Positions 1 to 11,514 of a stretch of 64,000 nucleotides of DNA are shown one piece after another. A program made the translations under genes and the position numbers. Position 1 is the stretch's first letter; every line of letters begins with the position of its first letter. Source of the stretch: Daedaleopsis sinensis (lineage: Eukaryota; Basidiomycota; Agaricomycetes; Polyporales; Polyporaceae); assembly GCA_033807695.1 (NCBI GenBank), contig CM066309.1, positions 1,426,001-1,490,000 of the forward strand. The letters are read 5' to 3'. The notes under the pieces are model-generated. The model had not been told where the DNA came from. It worked only from the letters and a program-made list of their open reading frames with translations, and did no database searches.

Positions 1-324
1 GAGGACGGCGACGAGTAGTGAACATACGTGGAGGACATGGCGATAGTTTATGAAGGGACACGCTCCAAAGTGGACTACAAAGTTTGAAGGAAAGAATGGT
101 CGGGTTACCGGAACCGAGCAGCCGCATATAATGTATGCTTTGATACCTGTAACGTCATAAGTAGTCGCAGATAAACGGCGTTAACAAGTTGAAGAAGGAC
201 CCTTACCTCCGTCTAACAGACTTACAAGCCTTACTTACCGGGATTACCACGCGATATAACGCCGATCAATGTAAGTCGACGAAGCTTGACGCCGGCTTTC
301 GCCACATCCTCTCGACCCCCACCG
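1..324. other. Upstream region of SAM50, cut by window edge
   Basis: No coding exon is recognised here. The stretch directly precedes the SAM50 start codon and presumably holds its promoter and 5' leader. I see no clear TATA box. A gene ending just outside the window cannot be excluded. Confidence 0.4.
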
Positions 325-2525
325 ATGGCCGACTCGGAGCCCACGGCTCCTCCCCTACAGCCACCTTTGCAAAACACCTCTTCGCCGCGCGACAGAGAAC
401 CCGATCCCGTGGATATCGAAAAATACCGGAAATGGTGGGAGGAGCGCAAGCTAAGGAAGCTGCATGGGCAGTACGAGTCTGCGCTCGTGCAGTTGTCGGA
501 ACTGGTGAGCTTTTCACGCGTCGTGCGCGACGGGGAAAGTGCCGATGCTGGAAAAACAGGTCAATGAGAACCTCTCGACCCCGCTCAACATCGCGTCTGT
601 ACGCGTACGCGGTGCGGCGCGGACACGCGAGTCCTTCCTCGGCTCCATCATCGACCCAATCCTCCAGTCGCGGGACGAGAAGGAGGATCCGACGCTGGGG
701 TCGGTCCTGCGCAAGACGAAGGAGATCAAGAGCCTGCTAGAGGAGTCTGACTTGTTCACCCAGGTCGAGGCCATCATCGACAGGAGTCGGAGCGCCCTGG
801 CGAGCCCGGACGACGTGGACGTGGTGTTCCTCACGAAGGAAAAGGGGAGGTACTTCGTGCAGACCAGTACGCAGGTTGGGAACAACGAGGGTGGTGCGGT
901 GCGTGTCTCTTCTCGTATTTCAACTCGTCTTCGAAGAAGCCGCATGCGAGAAGCGAGCCAAACCCTACCATGCCACCTTTCTACCTCGGTGCAACCTAGG
1001 GCATCAAGCGTGCTCTAGATGGATAACTGCATGACACGCTCCTTACGTCGCAAGTCTGCTTATCACGTCGTGTGCCATGCGTCGTCTGCCTCTGGCAACA
1101 CGTACGGAACGAACGTGCGTCGGCAAAAACGCCACCATTAGAGCATACTTCGTGTCCTAATATGGACTGAAGTTCACCGGCCCCTGGTTTCGACTGCCTT
1201 CTTAAAGCTCTCAACCACACCCGTACTCACTCAGACTATCCACTTCTACAGACCGCAACATGTCGTGTGCGCAACACCTTCGGCGGGGCAGAGACATTCG
1301 AGGCAAACGTCGCCTTCGCGACCAAGACGCGAATGTCCTTCAATGCGTCCCTCACCGCGCCCCTCACACCGACTCTTAAGACCCGCGGCGAGGTCTCGAT
1401 CTTTGGTATGGAGCGCGACAACTCGAGCTTCGCGAGCAGCTCCGAAGGCGTGCGCGGCGTCCGGGCAGTCCTCAGGGTGAGCTAGGTCAGGTCGGTTCCT
1501 CCTGCCACATAGTAGCTCACTGATGAGCCCCGCCCGCGCGTCTGCGACAGACTGGTACGCTCCCAACTGGCTCGCACGAGTTCGGGTACGAGGCCGTGCT
1601 CAGGCATATCAGCAACCTCACTCCGTCCGCGTCTATAAGGTACGCATTATTGTGCACAGCGTATGCATCCTTCCCTGAGTGTTGATTTCCCACATAGCAT
1701 GCGTGAAGCGGCGGGTCAGTCCATCAAGTCGTCTGTATACCACTCCTGGACACGCGATACACGAGACGATAGGTTGCTCGGGAAGCGGGGCTCATATACC
1801 AAGTTCTTCCACGAGCTGGCCGGCGTCGGCGGCGACACCTCCTTTTACAAGACCGAGGCGCAAGGGCAGTTCGCGCGCTCATTACTACCAGGGGTGGTAC
1901 GTCCTTCCCTCCGTTGCTTCCTCATATCGTGGCTCTATTGAGCTCTTTATGATAGACTTTGTCGCTCGCCGCGCGAGGAGGCGCCCTATGGAATTTCGGC
2001 GGTCGCTCGTGCTTCTCGGACAGGTTCCAGCTCGGCGGCCCCGTGAGCGTGCGTATGTTCAGGATGAACGGCATGGGCCCCCGCGATGGCGGTAAGCGGC
2101 GCATCTATACGTATGCGGAACGCGTCCTGAACGTGCGTTATTGTTCAGCGGATTCTCTTGGGGGCAACCTCTACTGGGCGGCAGGGCTCAGCCTCATCTC
2201 CGACATCCCTCGCAAACCTCACTGGCCTCTCAAAACGCATCTCTTCGTCAATGCGGGCAGACTCGATACTATGGACAGATGTTCGTCTCTCTCCTCTCGC
2301 CAATGCTGATCGTCTGAAATCTGACCCTGCATTCCTACAGCACGTCCGCTGCTCGACAACGTGCTAGCAAGTATATCCAATCCGTCAATATCCGCCGGGG
2401 TCGGGCTCGTGTACAAGTTCGAACCCGTCCGCGTGGAGGTGAACTTCGGCGTGCCGCTCGTGGCGAGCAAGAGCGACGGCATCCGCAAAGGCTTCCAAGT
2501 AGGAATCGGGCTAGACTTCTTGTGA
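325..2525 (+). CDS. SAM50: SAM50/Tob55-like mitochondrial sorting and assembly machinery beta-barrel protein
   Basis: This is the core subunit of the SAM complex, an Omp85-family protein that inserts beta-barrel proteins into the mitochondrial outer membrane. I could join eight exons with every GT-AG junction in frame: 325-504, 560-898, 1252-1476, 1551-1639, 1698-1896, 1956-2091, 2149-2280 and 2341-2525. They encode 494 residues, the usual length for fungal Sam50. The N-terminal part resembles a POTRA-like segment (residues about 60-170). The rest is the bacterial surface antigen (D15) barrel, with VRNTFGGAE, SLGGNLYWAAGLSLISDIP and the C-terminal strand GFQVGIGLDFL ending in a bulky hydrophobic residue, as barrel proteins do. 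The start at 325 was chosen because the protein opens with MADSEPTAP and no in-frame upstream ATG is seen. The second intron (899-1251) is unusually long for this window. Confidence in identity is high. Confidence 0.93.
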
Positions 2526-4027
2526 CAGGCGGTATGCATCATATTGACTATACCAACTCTAATGTCTATACTACCCTACTCCATGCTTGACACGCATCGC
2601 CCTGCGTGCCTTGGCCGTGGTGCGGTGTGGTGCGGTGGTCTCGCTAGCTGCTGTTAGTCTGCCCGGCTGCACTGTACTCGAGAACGCCGTGGTGACTCCA
2701 GCTCCAGCATGCATGCAACTGTTCAATCTCGGCCATCGACCCCCACCGATACCGACCACTCGCTTGCCTTGGACGACCGGCTCTGCGCGCTTGTGCAGCA
2801 CCGGCACCTAGCCAGAGCGCGACGTTCACTTGGCATCTGGATTTTGGGCCGCACCACCCCTGGAGCCTCATCGGAGTATCCGTGAATCCTGCCAACGAGC
2901 GATACACAGGGCGGTCCCGATGCGATAGCGAGTCCTCCGGACGCGCCCCCTTTCCGGCTCCTTCAATTGGACGGCGGTGCTGGAGCGCGCCCTTGCCCAA
3001 TCTGAGTGCGGGGATTCGTGGACGGGGCGAGGCCGTCTGAGGGGAATCGTCAGGAGCTCAGGCCTCCTCCGTGACATCCTCTTCCGACGGGCGATCGACG
3101 GGTGCACGCAGTGGTAGGCAGGCACGGGCAACCGACGCTGACTGTTGCTCTCGCTTTATCTTGAGACTAGCAGCGACCAGCAGCGACTAGTGCAGATTGG
3201 AATGCGCTCGGTCGCCCCGCGGTGACGCGGGTGTGGTTTGGCTGAGCGGGGGGAGCAGCGGGGCCGGCGCGGCCGGTCCTGTCGATGGATAATCGAAGAA
3301 ACCTATCAGCCCACTTATTTGCTGAGCAAGCGCTACCAATTGTGGCGGTCGACTAGGCGCGATAAGCTGCCTGCTGAGATCTAGAGCTCATGCGGTCGGT
3401 GTTCGACCTGTTTGCGCAGGGCGTCGTGTATATCGAGCAGGGAATGGTTTGTTCGCGTTCCTGGTGAATATCGGTCGCATCGAGGATGCACTTAAGAAGT
3501 TTCTGTGTGGCCTCCTTTCGGGATAACGGAGAACCGGGCGTTAAAGTCAGGGGGCGCAAGAACCACACAACCACACAACCTTTTAGGCGCACATAACGAG
3601 TCGTGTGTCTCGTCCTGTGTGCCAGTGTGCTGTGCACTGTTCTTGGTCGTGTGCGGGGACGGTTTGCGCGAGACTCGGAGGTAAGAGCAGGCTTTTGCAC
3701 CCAGGGGCCAATATCTGATTGCCCCTTAGAAGTGGAGATAAACCTCGATGGCCGCTAATCTACTCCTCCAAGTCTGCCACCACCTCGAACTCCTTATCTC
3801 CCGTCCAAGCTTCTCAGAGATAGCGGCGGAAACGGCAGCTCTAGCTCTCTCTGAGCGCTAACAAAACATATCTCCTGGACGGTATATATGCCTCGACTGC
3901 CAGTCATGCGACCCAACGGACGACGGCCAAACGTCCTGGGTCTTGCGACTCCAACCCCTCTCCTCCGGAACTCTTCGAGCTCCCTTCCCCGAGACTTCCG
4001 CTTCTTTCCCGCGACTCCAAGACGAAG
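2526..4027. other. Intergenic region between SAM50 and the OPT gene
   Basis: About 1.5 kb without a recognisable gene. Reading frames on the minus strand between 2570 and 3130 are arginine-rich and lack an ATG-led, spliced or domain-bearing protein, so I treat them as chance. A GC-rich patch lies near 3215-3280 and a short ACCACACA repeat near 3568-3580. The right end holds the OPT promoter. Confidence 0.5.
3883..3888 (+). promoter_or_regulatory. TATA-like box upstream of the OPT gene
   Basis: GGTATATATG lies about 145 nt before the OPT start codon at 4028, on the same strand and in a plausible core-promoter position. Transcript data are not available. Confidence 0.4.
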
Positions 4028-7000
4028 ATGCTCACCCACCGCTCTACGGGCACCGCCGCGGTCGACTCGGATCTCCCGCGCTCCGACTCGCTCAACTCGA
4101 CCGAGAAGCCGCCACTCAACGACGACTCCCTCGACGACATCAAGGAGAAGGTCGACGTCGAGGCCCTCGTAGTTGAGGAGGAAGATGTCGACGACACCGT
4201 CATCCAGAAGGACGAAGATGTCGCCGTTGAGGTGAATGACTTTCCCCCCGCATCTCCTGATTTGACGTGTGATCCTCGGGACTTATATGTGCTTCCGTAA
4301 TACGTGCGTTCCCGTAGGTTATTTCGGCCCAAGATGACCCGGACATGCCCCCGTTCACCTTCCGGACGGTTTTCCTGGGCATTGGCCTCTCCGCGTTCAC
4401 TTCCGTGCTCGCGACGATCTACACCTTCAAGCCTCAGAACGCCAGCGTTTCGCAGCTCTTCTCCCTGATCATCGCCTATGTGTTGGGAACGGGCATGCAC
4501 AGTACGTTTTCTCCGCCAGAATCTCATTGAGCTGTGAAACTCAAATTCGTGTAGGTATTATGCCCAGCCGCGGCTTCTGGCGCTACCTCAACCCCGGCCC
4601 GTTCAACATCAAGGGTAAGTGTCTTGCGACGTTCTGTGCCCTCGTGTATGGTGCTCACTCGGGGCACAGAACACACGGCCATTGTCATCATGGCATCGAC
4701 TGCGTCTACTGTCGCGGTGGCTATGGAAGTGATTGCAGCGCTCGGTAAGCCCGTCCTCTCGCAGTTCTGCCCGACACCCGTTTAACCTCCATTCTAGAGC
4801 TCTTCTACAACATCAAGCTTCACCCTGCGCTCGCGATATTCCAAATCTTCGCAAGTCAGATGATCGGTTACGGTATCGCTGGTCTGCGTGAGTATCACTA
4901 TCATCGCCGTGCGCAAGCTCGACCCTTTGGCTGACGATCACATGCACAGTGCGCACATTTTTGGTATACCCTACATAGTAAGTCTCGACCGAATGCAGCC
5001 GAGGTTAAAAACCCTAACGCCACCTTCTTAGCGCGTTCTACCCGAGCTACATCTCTGTTGTCAACCTGCTGCAGAGTCTGCACTTCGGTGGTATCCTTAA
5101 CCACAAGAAGCGGTATGTCACTCTCCATCTTGAGCTGCTCTGTACTCATGGTTTCTACTCCGCGCAGCCGCTACTTCTGGATCGTGTTTGCGGCTATCTT
5201 TTTCTGGGAATGGATTCCTCAATACCCCTTCCCGCTCCTCACCGCCATCTCCATCATCTGTCTTGCGGACAACGGCCGTCACCACTTTGTTCGCAACTTG
5301 TTCGGCGCGGGCTCTAGCAACGAGGGTATCGGCTTGTTCAGCTTCAGCACGAGCTGGACGCTCATCACCCAGGGCCAGCCCTTGACGTGGCCCCTGCGCA
5401 CCCAGGTCAACTCATACAGTGCGTGCACTTCTCTGGCCATCCCCTGTCGCTACTAACAGCCCCTCCCCAGTTGGTATCGCGCTCGGCTACATCGTCCTCA
5501 CGACGTCGTACTACAACAACGTCTTCGGTGGGCGCGACATCCTTTGGATGTCCCAGGGACTCTTCGACAAGAACGGCAAGTCGTACAACCAGACCGCCAT
5601 CCTCACGGCGGACAACAAGCTCGACACAGACAAGCTCGACACCATCGGTCTCCCGCGGTACACGACGACGTACGCGATCTCCCAGATGTGCTACAACTTC
5701 TCACTCGGCGCCGCGATCGTGCACGTCTTCCTCTGGCACTGGCCCGAGCTGAGGAAGGCGTTCGGCGGCATGCGCTTCCTCCGTGCTGAGCAGGATATCG
5801 ACGACCCTCACTACCTTCGTAAGTGGACCGGGCATCTCATCCTGAACGTTCCGGGGCTCACGCGCCGTTCACAGAGATGAAGAAGTACAGGGAAGTACCG
5901 CAGTGGTGGTACGGACTGCTCTTCCTCGTGGCGCTCGGTGTCGGTATTGGCTGCTCCGTACGTCCTCATTCGTCGACTTACTCGTTCTCTGCGCTGACCT
6001 GCTATCCGTCCACTAGCACAGCAATGGCACTTGGCTCCTGCCCTGGTGGAGTGTCATCCTCTTCACTATCATTAGCGCCATCGTCTCGGTCTTCATTGGC
6101 TTCAGTAAGTGTTTGCCGTGTTTATGCCTAGGTCTCTACCTAACACGTCCGCAAAGTTTCCGCGACGACTGGCTTCAACATCCAGATCAAGTACATCATT
6201 CGTATTCTCTCTGCCTTCGTGCACCCTGGTCAGCCCATGTAAGTCCTGTACCTTCGGTATCGGGAGCCATTTCGCTGAACAAGCACCATCAGTGCGGTCA
6301 TGTATGTCAACTTGTACGGCTACAGCACGGCATACCAGACGCTGCACATGCTCCAGGACCTGAAGCTCGGCCAGTACACCAAGCTCCCTCCGCGGTTCAC
6401 CTTCGCGGCGCAGATGGCTGGTTCGATCGTCGGTTCGATCTTCAACTACACGAGTGAGCCTCCCCCCGCCCTTCCCGCTTTCCCGTAGCACACGCTGACC
6501 CCTGCCCCGACCGCAGTGATGCACACCATCGTGACGAACAACCGCGACGCGCTCATCGACCCCGTCGGCACGCGTGTGTGGAGCGGCTGGATCATCCAGA
6601 GCTACAACTCCGCGTCGGTCGCGATGGGTGCATTCGGCAAGGAGCTCTTCACGGTCGGCAAGCCGTACGAGCTCGTCTCGTTCGCGTTCTTCATCGGCCT
6701 GCTCTTCCCGCTCCCGTTCTGGATCGCGTACAAGTTTGCGAAGAAGGACTCCATCGTCGCGCGCTACGCTCCCTTCATCAACACGCCGATCATCGCGCTC
6801 TACATGGGCTACCTCCCGTACTCGGTCAACGGCCAGTGGTGGTCTTGCCTCGTGATCGGCATCGCGTCGCAGTGGTGGGCGCGCACGCGCCGCCCCAGAT
6901 GGTTCAAGAAGTACAACTACCTCACGTCTGCCGCGCTCGACGGCGGCAGCCAGGTCATCCTCTTTATCCTCAGTTTCGCTGTGTTCGGTGCGAGTGGGAA

Positions 7001-7154
7001 CGAGGTGGCCTTCCCGAACTGGCGAGTCCTCCCCCTCCGCTGCTCCTTGCTTCTCTCTGTCACGCATGGCTAACGCTCGCCCTTCTCTCTTATCAGGTGG
7101 GGCAACCCTGCCAACCTGGGCGCGGACAGGTGTATGAAGCCGGGCAAGGTGTAG
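4028..7154 (+). CDS. OPT-family oligopeptide transporter
   Basis: This is a proton-coupled small-oligopeptide transporter of the plasma membrane (or vacuole), family OPT. Fifteen exons join in frame to give 765 residues: 4028-4231, 4318-4501, 4555-4614, 4670-4744, 4798-4887, 4950-4977, 5032-5112, 5168-5418, 5471-5818, 5875-5957, 6017-6104, 6157-6238, 6293-6453, 6517-7021 and 7097-7154. The soluble acidic N-terminus (about 70 residues) is followed by many hydrophobic segments. Family landmarks include NPGPFNIKEHTAIVIMAS, a highly conserved OPT stretch, and the C-terminal WGNPANLGADRC-type tail. The length matches fungal Opt proteins. The last intron (7022-7096) begins with GC instead of GT, and only this choice restores the expected NWWGNPA reading. 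The substrate cannot be told from sequence; glutathione or tetra/pentapeptides are typical for the family. Confidence 0.95.
7022..7096 (+). other. GC-AG intron in the OPT gene
   Basis: The exon ends ...AACTG and the intron starts GCGAGT and ends TATCAG. Joining 7021 to 7097 gives Asn-Trp-Trp-Gly-Asn-Pro, the expected OPT sequence, whereas no GT donor nearby keeps the frame. GC-AG introns are a known minor class of U2-type introns. Confidence 0.8.
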
Positions 7155-7336
7155 ACTGTCGATAACTGCGAAACCCTCTTTGTGCTTGTATTTCTTTAGA
7201 ATATGGTTGCACCTTGGTGCTGAGTAACATGATTGCGTCTTTCTCGACTCCTCTCGCGTGCTTGCGGATGCAGTGCGCCGCGTACATAATGGTACATACA
7301 TGTACATGTGGGTCCTAATACTCAATGTCTCAGCGA

Positions 7337-9123
7337 TTAGGACAATCCCGTTCGACTCGACGCGTCCGACAGTGCGAGTTCCATTCTTGCGCTAATAACC
7401 TCCACGATCCGATCGAACACGTTCTCCACGTGTGCGAGGTAGCCGTCCGTGTTCTGGTCCTGAATGTTCCCGGCGGGCACGTCGAGCGTGAACGACGGGG
7501 CGTACAAGGGGAACGCCGCGTGGTCCGGTATGTCCGCGTCCAGGGCGAGCGGCCGCCCGAGCTGTTCGCGCCCGAAGGTGTCCACAAACGCCACTCGTCA
7601 GCCACCGTCGCTCGCTCCGCCGCTGTAACGGAAGAGTAGGAGTGCGCACCGCGACGGAAGTGAGGTACGTCCACGCACGCGCGACGTTCGGCGAGTTGTA
7701 GCCCCCTGCACGTATATATGTAGTACCGCGTGTGCGCACGCGGAGCGGCGCGGCGGAGAGCAGTAGATGTCAGCACAGCACGGACACGGAGCGAAAAGTC
7801 GGGAAACGCCTCGCCTCCCCCAAGCAGCAGCGTCTTGCACCCCCAGCGGCACACACGCGCGATGCACCAGCCGATACTTCCCTCTCCATCTCTCACACTT
7901 TCGCTCTCACCCATGCCCTCATCCTGAACCTCTTCCGCAGGCACGGCGGGTCCCAGCGCCCAGTTCCATGTCGCGTACGGATCGCCCGCGAGCCCGTCCA
8001 CGCCACACTGCACTACGACGTAGTCCGGCGCGAACGCATCCCGCACGCGCTCAACCTGGCGCCAGACGCGGCGAAACGTGCGGTTCGCCGCACCGCGCTC
8101 GAGCGGGAGCGAAAGCGTGAAAGGGTCGAAGCTCGCGTCCGCGGGGTCGCTCAGCGCGGCGAGTGCGGAGGCGGGGAAGAACCCGGGTGCGGCATGGTGG
8201 ATGGAGAGTGTGAGCACCTGCGGCGGCGGGGACGCAGCGGCGCTCGGCGTGTAGAATGCCTGAGAGACCCCGTCAGAGAAGTGCAGGTCGAGGTCGAGGT
8301 ACATTACGCGCGGCTTCGGGGTCGGGGTCGGGGTCAGGGTCAGGGTCGCGCTGGCTACAGTTGGCGGAAGGGCGCGTTTGAGCGCGAGGATGGCGAGGAC
8401 GCAGTCTGCGACGTAGCAGAAGCCGGACGCTTGCGACTTTTGCGCGTGGTGCCTGCGAGTCTGTGAGCTGCTGCAACGCCCATCGCACGTCGGTGTGCCC
8501 GCTTGAAAACGCCTCACCTCCCGCCGTCCCAGCAGATGGCGATGTCGGCCTGGTTCTCTCTCAGTGCGCGTGCAGCTGTGAGTGGCATTATTAGGTGTTT
8601 CAACGGTACTAGCAGGCATAGACACGGACCTGATAGTGATGCACCGGCCACCAGACGGACGTACTCTGGCAAGTGGGTGAACGAAGGGCAGTCCTTCCGA
8701 GAATACCGTCAGCTAACACAGCGTACAAGAACGCCAGGGTTAGCCTTACTTCCTCCAGCCCGTATTCTGTGTCCTTCCCTTGGTCTGGAGACCGTTTAAC
8801 CACACCATTAAGAAGATGGTCAAGGTAGTCCCGGTCGTGGTACACAGACAGCTCCTTCAAGTCTGCAGGAGATGGTCGGAGGGGTTTCGCAGATGAGTTG
8901 TCATGACTGCTGTGGGAATTCAGGAGGCCAAACTCCTTGACTAGGCTGTGTACAAGTAGGGACCTGTTTCGATTTGAGGGGAGTAGAGATGATACCTGCG
9001 CATGCAATCCGCATAAGTCTCGTCCATCGGTGATGTAGTACACTGTGGCGCGATGCAAACCTTCACGAGCTCGTTAGAGGCAACGTAGCAAACTCTCCGT
9101 GTGTGGTCTGCTGCATCATTCAT
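7337..9123 (-). CDS. Class I histone deacetylase (Hos1/HDAC8-like)
   Basis: This is a zinc-dependent lysine deacetylase acting on histones or other nuclear proteins. The protein starts at 9123 (MNDAADHT...), continues through KVSSLLPSNRNRSLLVHSL, typical of the HDAC N-terminus, and ends at 7337. Catalytic features are visible. The His-His pair is in HHAQKSQASGFCYVADC, formed across a splice at an Arg codon. The first zinc ligands are in VMYLDLDLHFSDGVSQAFY (Asp-x-His), the last zinc Asp in VVQCGVDGLAGDP, and a Gly-rich loop plus GGYNSPNVARAWTYL lie towards the end. The tail IPDHAAFPLYAPSFTLDVPAGN is family-typical. Differences from canonical class I enzymes are Phe-Ser in place of His-Gly after the Asp-x-His motif and Ala in YVAD where Asn is usual. 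A Thr/Pro-rich insert is encoded by a hexamer repeat at 8319-8348. The gene is convergent with OPT and divergent from the F-box gene. Several introns were inferred but not all junctions were fixed. Confidence 0.88.
8319..8348. repeat. GGGTCG/GGGTCA hexamer microsatellite inside the HDAC gene
   Basis: Five consecutive near-identical 6-nt units are seen. On the coding (minus) strand they encode a Thr-Pro-rich low-complexity loop between the catalytic His region and the first zinc-binding strand. Length polymorphism is likely. Confidence 0.7.
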
Positions 9124-9548
9124 CTTTCACGGTCAATTGTCGAACTACGGTGCAAGAATAATCGAGAACACTTTACTGTCTGTTACTAGAGTCTAGAACT
9201 GCGACTTGTTGAAGGTTTGTAACAAAGTGACCGAGCGCCAGAGCATATCAAAACTCATTAACATCACGTAATCACTGCTATTACCGTCGTCATTCTCCAT
9301 CATCATCTTCAACTTGTTCGTGCGCACCGTGATGGCTGCACAATGACAGCGTCCATGTTTCTCAGCTCAGCACCTTTAGTGGCATCAATCAGCCTTTCGT
9401 TATTACTATCTTGGCCCCAGTGTGCATTCTAACGAGTCACCCGATACTACGTGAGTACTTCTCGGTGACGAGTCAGACTTAAGTTTCCTCTCTGACAGTC
9501 TGACTCATCATTACTCAGCGCTCAGCCTTCATCGCGACCGCCGAGAGG
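9124..9548. other. Divergent promoter region between HDAC and F-box genes
   Basis: About 425 nt separate two start codons on opposite strands. The sequence is relatively AT-rich with no open frame of note. It presumably holds both promoters; I see no distinctive element. Confidence 0.5.
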
Positions 9549-10855
9549 ATGGACGTCCTTATAAGCAATATCTCAACTACTGCGCTGGCACAGAAGTCCT
9601 CGCCCGTTCAATCTCCGATGCTGGACTCGGAACTGCAACTCCCCATAGAGCTTCAGGAGCTGATTATCGACTTCGTCGACGATGAGAGGACACTCCAAAT
9701 GACCTCTTTAGTTTGCAAGGCTTGGCTTACTCGCAGCCGCTTCAATCTCTTTCGCGTAGTCGAACTGAACATACCAGACCATCTCGACCGTCTGGTCGAC
9801 TTGCTCGGACAATTACCGCAGGTCGCGCCTTACATCGAAGAGATCTCCATCTCGGAGAACTCACTTCTCGCCCTCTTTCGCCCCTCCATGTCCATCGTCG
9901 CACGCTTACCACACTCGTTGTCAGCGCATCCCCACGTGAGGCCACGTCGGCTGGCAGTATACAACCAGGTGTGGCTCCCCACCCGCTACAATGCCGACTA
10001 CCTGTCCGGCCTTTCTCAACTCTCTTCGATCGTGTCCCTCGACTTGTTCGACGTCACGTTCACTACAGTCGCCGACTTCTCTATCGTTCTCCGCGCACTC
10101 AGGAACCTGAGATCGCTCGCAGCAACGGATGTGGACTGCCAAAGAAAGCCACACCCGGATGTGCTGGAGGCGATTGGCACTGAGCTGCCGCACCTGTCAT
10201 CCCTGCGCGTTGGTGCTCGCTCCCCCACTTACGCAATCGACTGGCTCATCGCATGCAACACTTTCCCTGTGCTGAGGACAGCCGACGTATCCTACGAGCT
10301 GTCCGGCTCGATCGACGACTCGCCTCAAGGACTTGGGACTTTCTGGGAGGTGACGGGACCCTCCCTCGAGCATCTCTCCCTCGACATTTCTAGGCGCATC
10401 ATGGACCGTCTCATGCTCGACCATGTTCTTCGTACGTGGCAACCGGTGTCTCTGGCAGCCGAACATCTGCTCACCGTCTGTCAGGGAGTCAACTTGATCT
10501 GTCGCACTGCACCGCCCTGCGCACACTCCGTTTGGATTGCAGAAACGCGCGCGAAGTGGCCCCGGACTGGACGTGGCTCACGTGGCTTCTCGCGCACCTT
10601 CCTCGTCCCACACAGGCATTACGGACCATCACCTTCGCTTTCCAACACAGCTCGCACGCACTCGCGACCCTGCACATGTTCGCCAAGGAGCTGGACTCCG
10701 TTCTTTCTGAGTCGCCGTCCCTCGCGAGCCTCAGCGCAGTCATCTTCCAATTCGACTCGGTGTTCACTAACGAGCGGGACGATGACGCGGAGCTTCTTCT
10801 CTGTAAATTCTCCGCCTTGCGTAGCAAAGCTATTCTGCATGGTATGTTGCTGTAG
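9549..10855 (+). CDS. F-box domain protein
   Basis: An F-box motif near residues 28-65 (LPIELQELIIDFVDDERTL followed by LVCKAWLTRSR) suggests a substrate adaptor of an SCF ubiquitin ligase that binds Skp1. Leucine-rich segments follow, as in many agaricomycete F-box proteins, but no regular LRR is clear. Exon 1 is 9549-10431. The intron 10432-10484 has the donor GTACGT and acceptor TCAG and restores the frame SQLDLSHCTALRTLRLD. With the stop at 10853-10855 the protein is 417 residues. An alternative end is equally consistent in frame: a canonical donor GTATGT at 10842, acceptor at 10908 and stop at 10946 would give 425 residues. The start follows an in-frame Met with a good purine context. 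The target substrate is unknown. Confidence 0.85.
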
Positions 10856-10946
10856 TACTCGATGCGTGTGATGCTGAAGGGAGCTGATGCGCATGTCTTT
10901 TCCTCCAGTCGCTTCGGACCAACGGTGGGGAGCCCCTCACGAATGA

Positions 10947-11514
10947 ATGTACTCGGGCCCTCGGAGATGATGTTGGCAGCGCGCATACGAGCACCGCCCA
11001 CCGCCCGATGAACTCGCACCCTTCCCTCGAACCTTTCCGTCCCTAGACATCCAGCCGCACGGCAACTAGACAAGAAGGCTACGTCATATACCTGTGCATC
11101 TCCGCCGATGTGCTAGGCTCAGATATCCGCGTGTACGGCGAGCGCTCATGAGCGTTTCGCCTGTTCTAGTATCGCTTGTCACGGACGTCCTCCCTTCGCA
11201 TGTATGATCACGGCATTATAATGCCGTTATTCGCGAACTCCGCCCAGGCCCTTTCACCTTACTCGGCCCCCCTTCCTAACTGTCGTTCGTTGCTGAATGA
11301 GTCGCGATGGACACACGGTCATCGCGGGCTGCGCCGCTCGGATCATGGTGAGGTGAGCACGGGTACATAGTATTCGCGGGACGGATGTGTTGTGCGGCTA
11401 CGACGCTGATACACAGGGACTACAGGGCTGATGTACAACAACAGGGCGCAAGCATAGTGTTACATACAACCACGGTGTGGTGGGATGAGTCCGGTTCAGT
11501 CTCGGAACCGTCGT
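10947..11514. other. Convergent intergenic region with a perfect palindrome
   Basis: This stretch lies between the ends of the F-box gene (+) and a small peptide gene (-). No protein is recognised. It contains a perfect 18-bp palindrome at 11210-11227. Confidence 0.5.
11210..11227. repeat. Perfect 18-bp palindrome
   Basis: ACGGCATTATAATGCCGT equals its own reverse complement. The next flanking bases do not pair, so the symmetry is exactly 18 bp. It could be a dimeric protein-binding site or chance; its position between two gene 3' ends gives no clear target. Confidence 0.6.

Noticed and set aside
899..1251. Additional SAM50 exon within the long second intron
   Set aside because: The flanking exons already join in frame to the expected sequence (EGGA then TATCRVRNTFGG), leaving no missing residues.
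2571..3131. Minus-strand frames between SAM50 and OPT
   Set aside because: They are Arg-rich, overlap each other, and show no signal peptide, domain or credible splice continuity.
6102..7325. 407-residue minus-strand open frame
   Set aside because: It is antisense to OPT exons and introns, Arg/Glu-rich without any domain, and reflects GC-rich codon bias of the real gene.
7732..8466. 244-residue plus-strand open frame
   Set aside because: It lies opposite the HDAC catalytic exons, which carry all the recognisable motifs.
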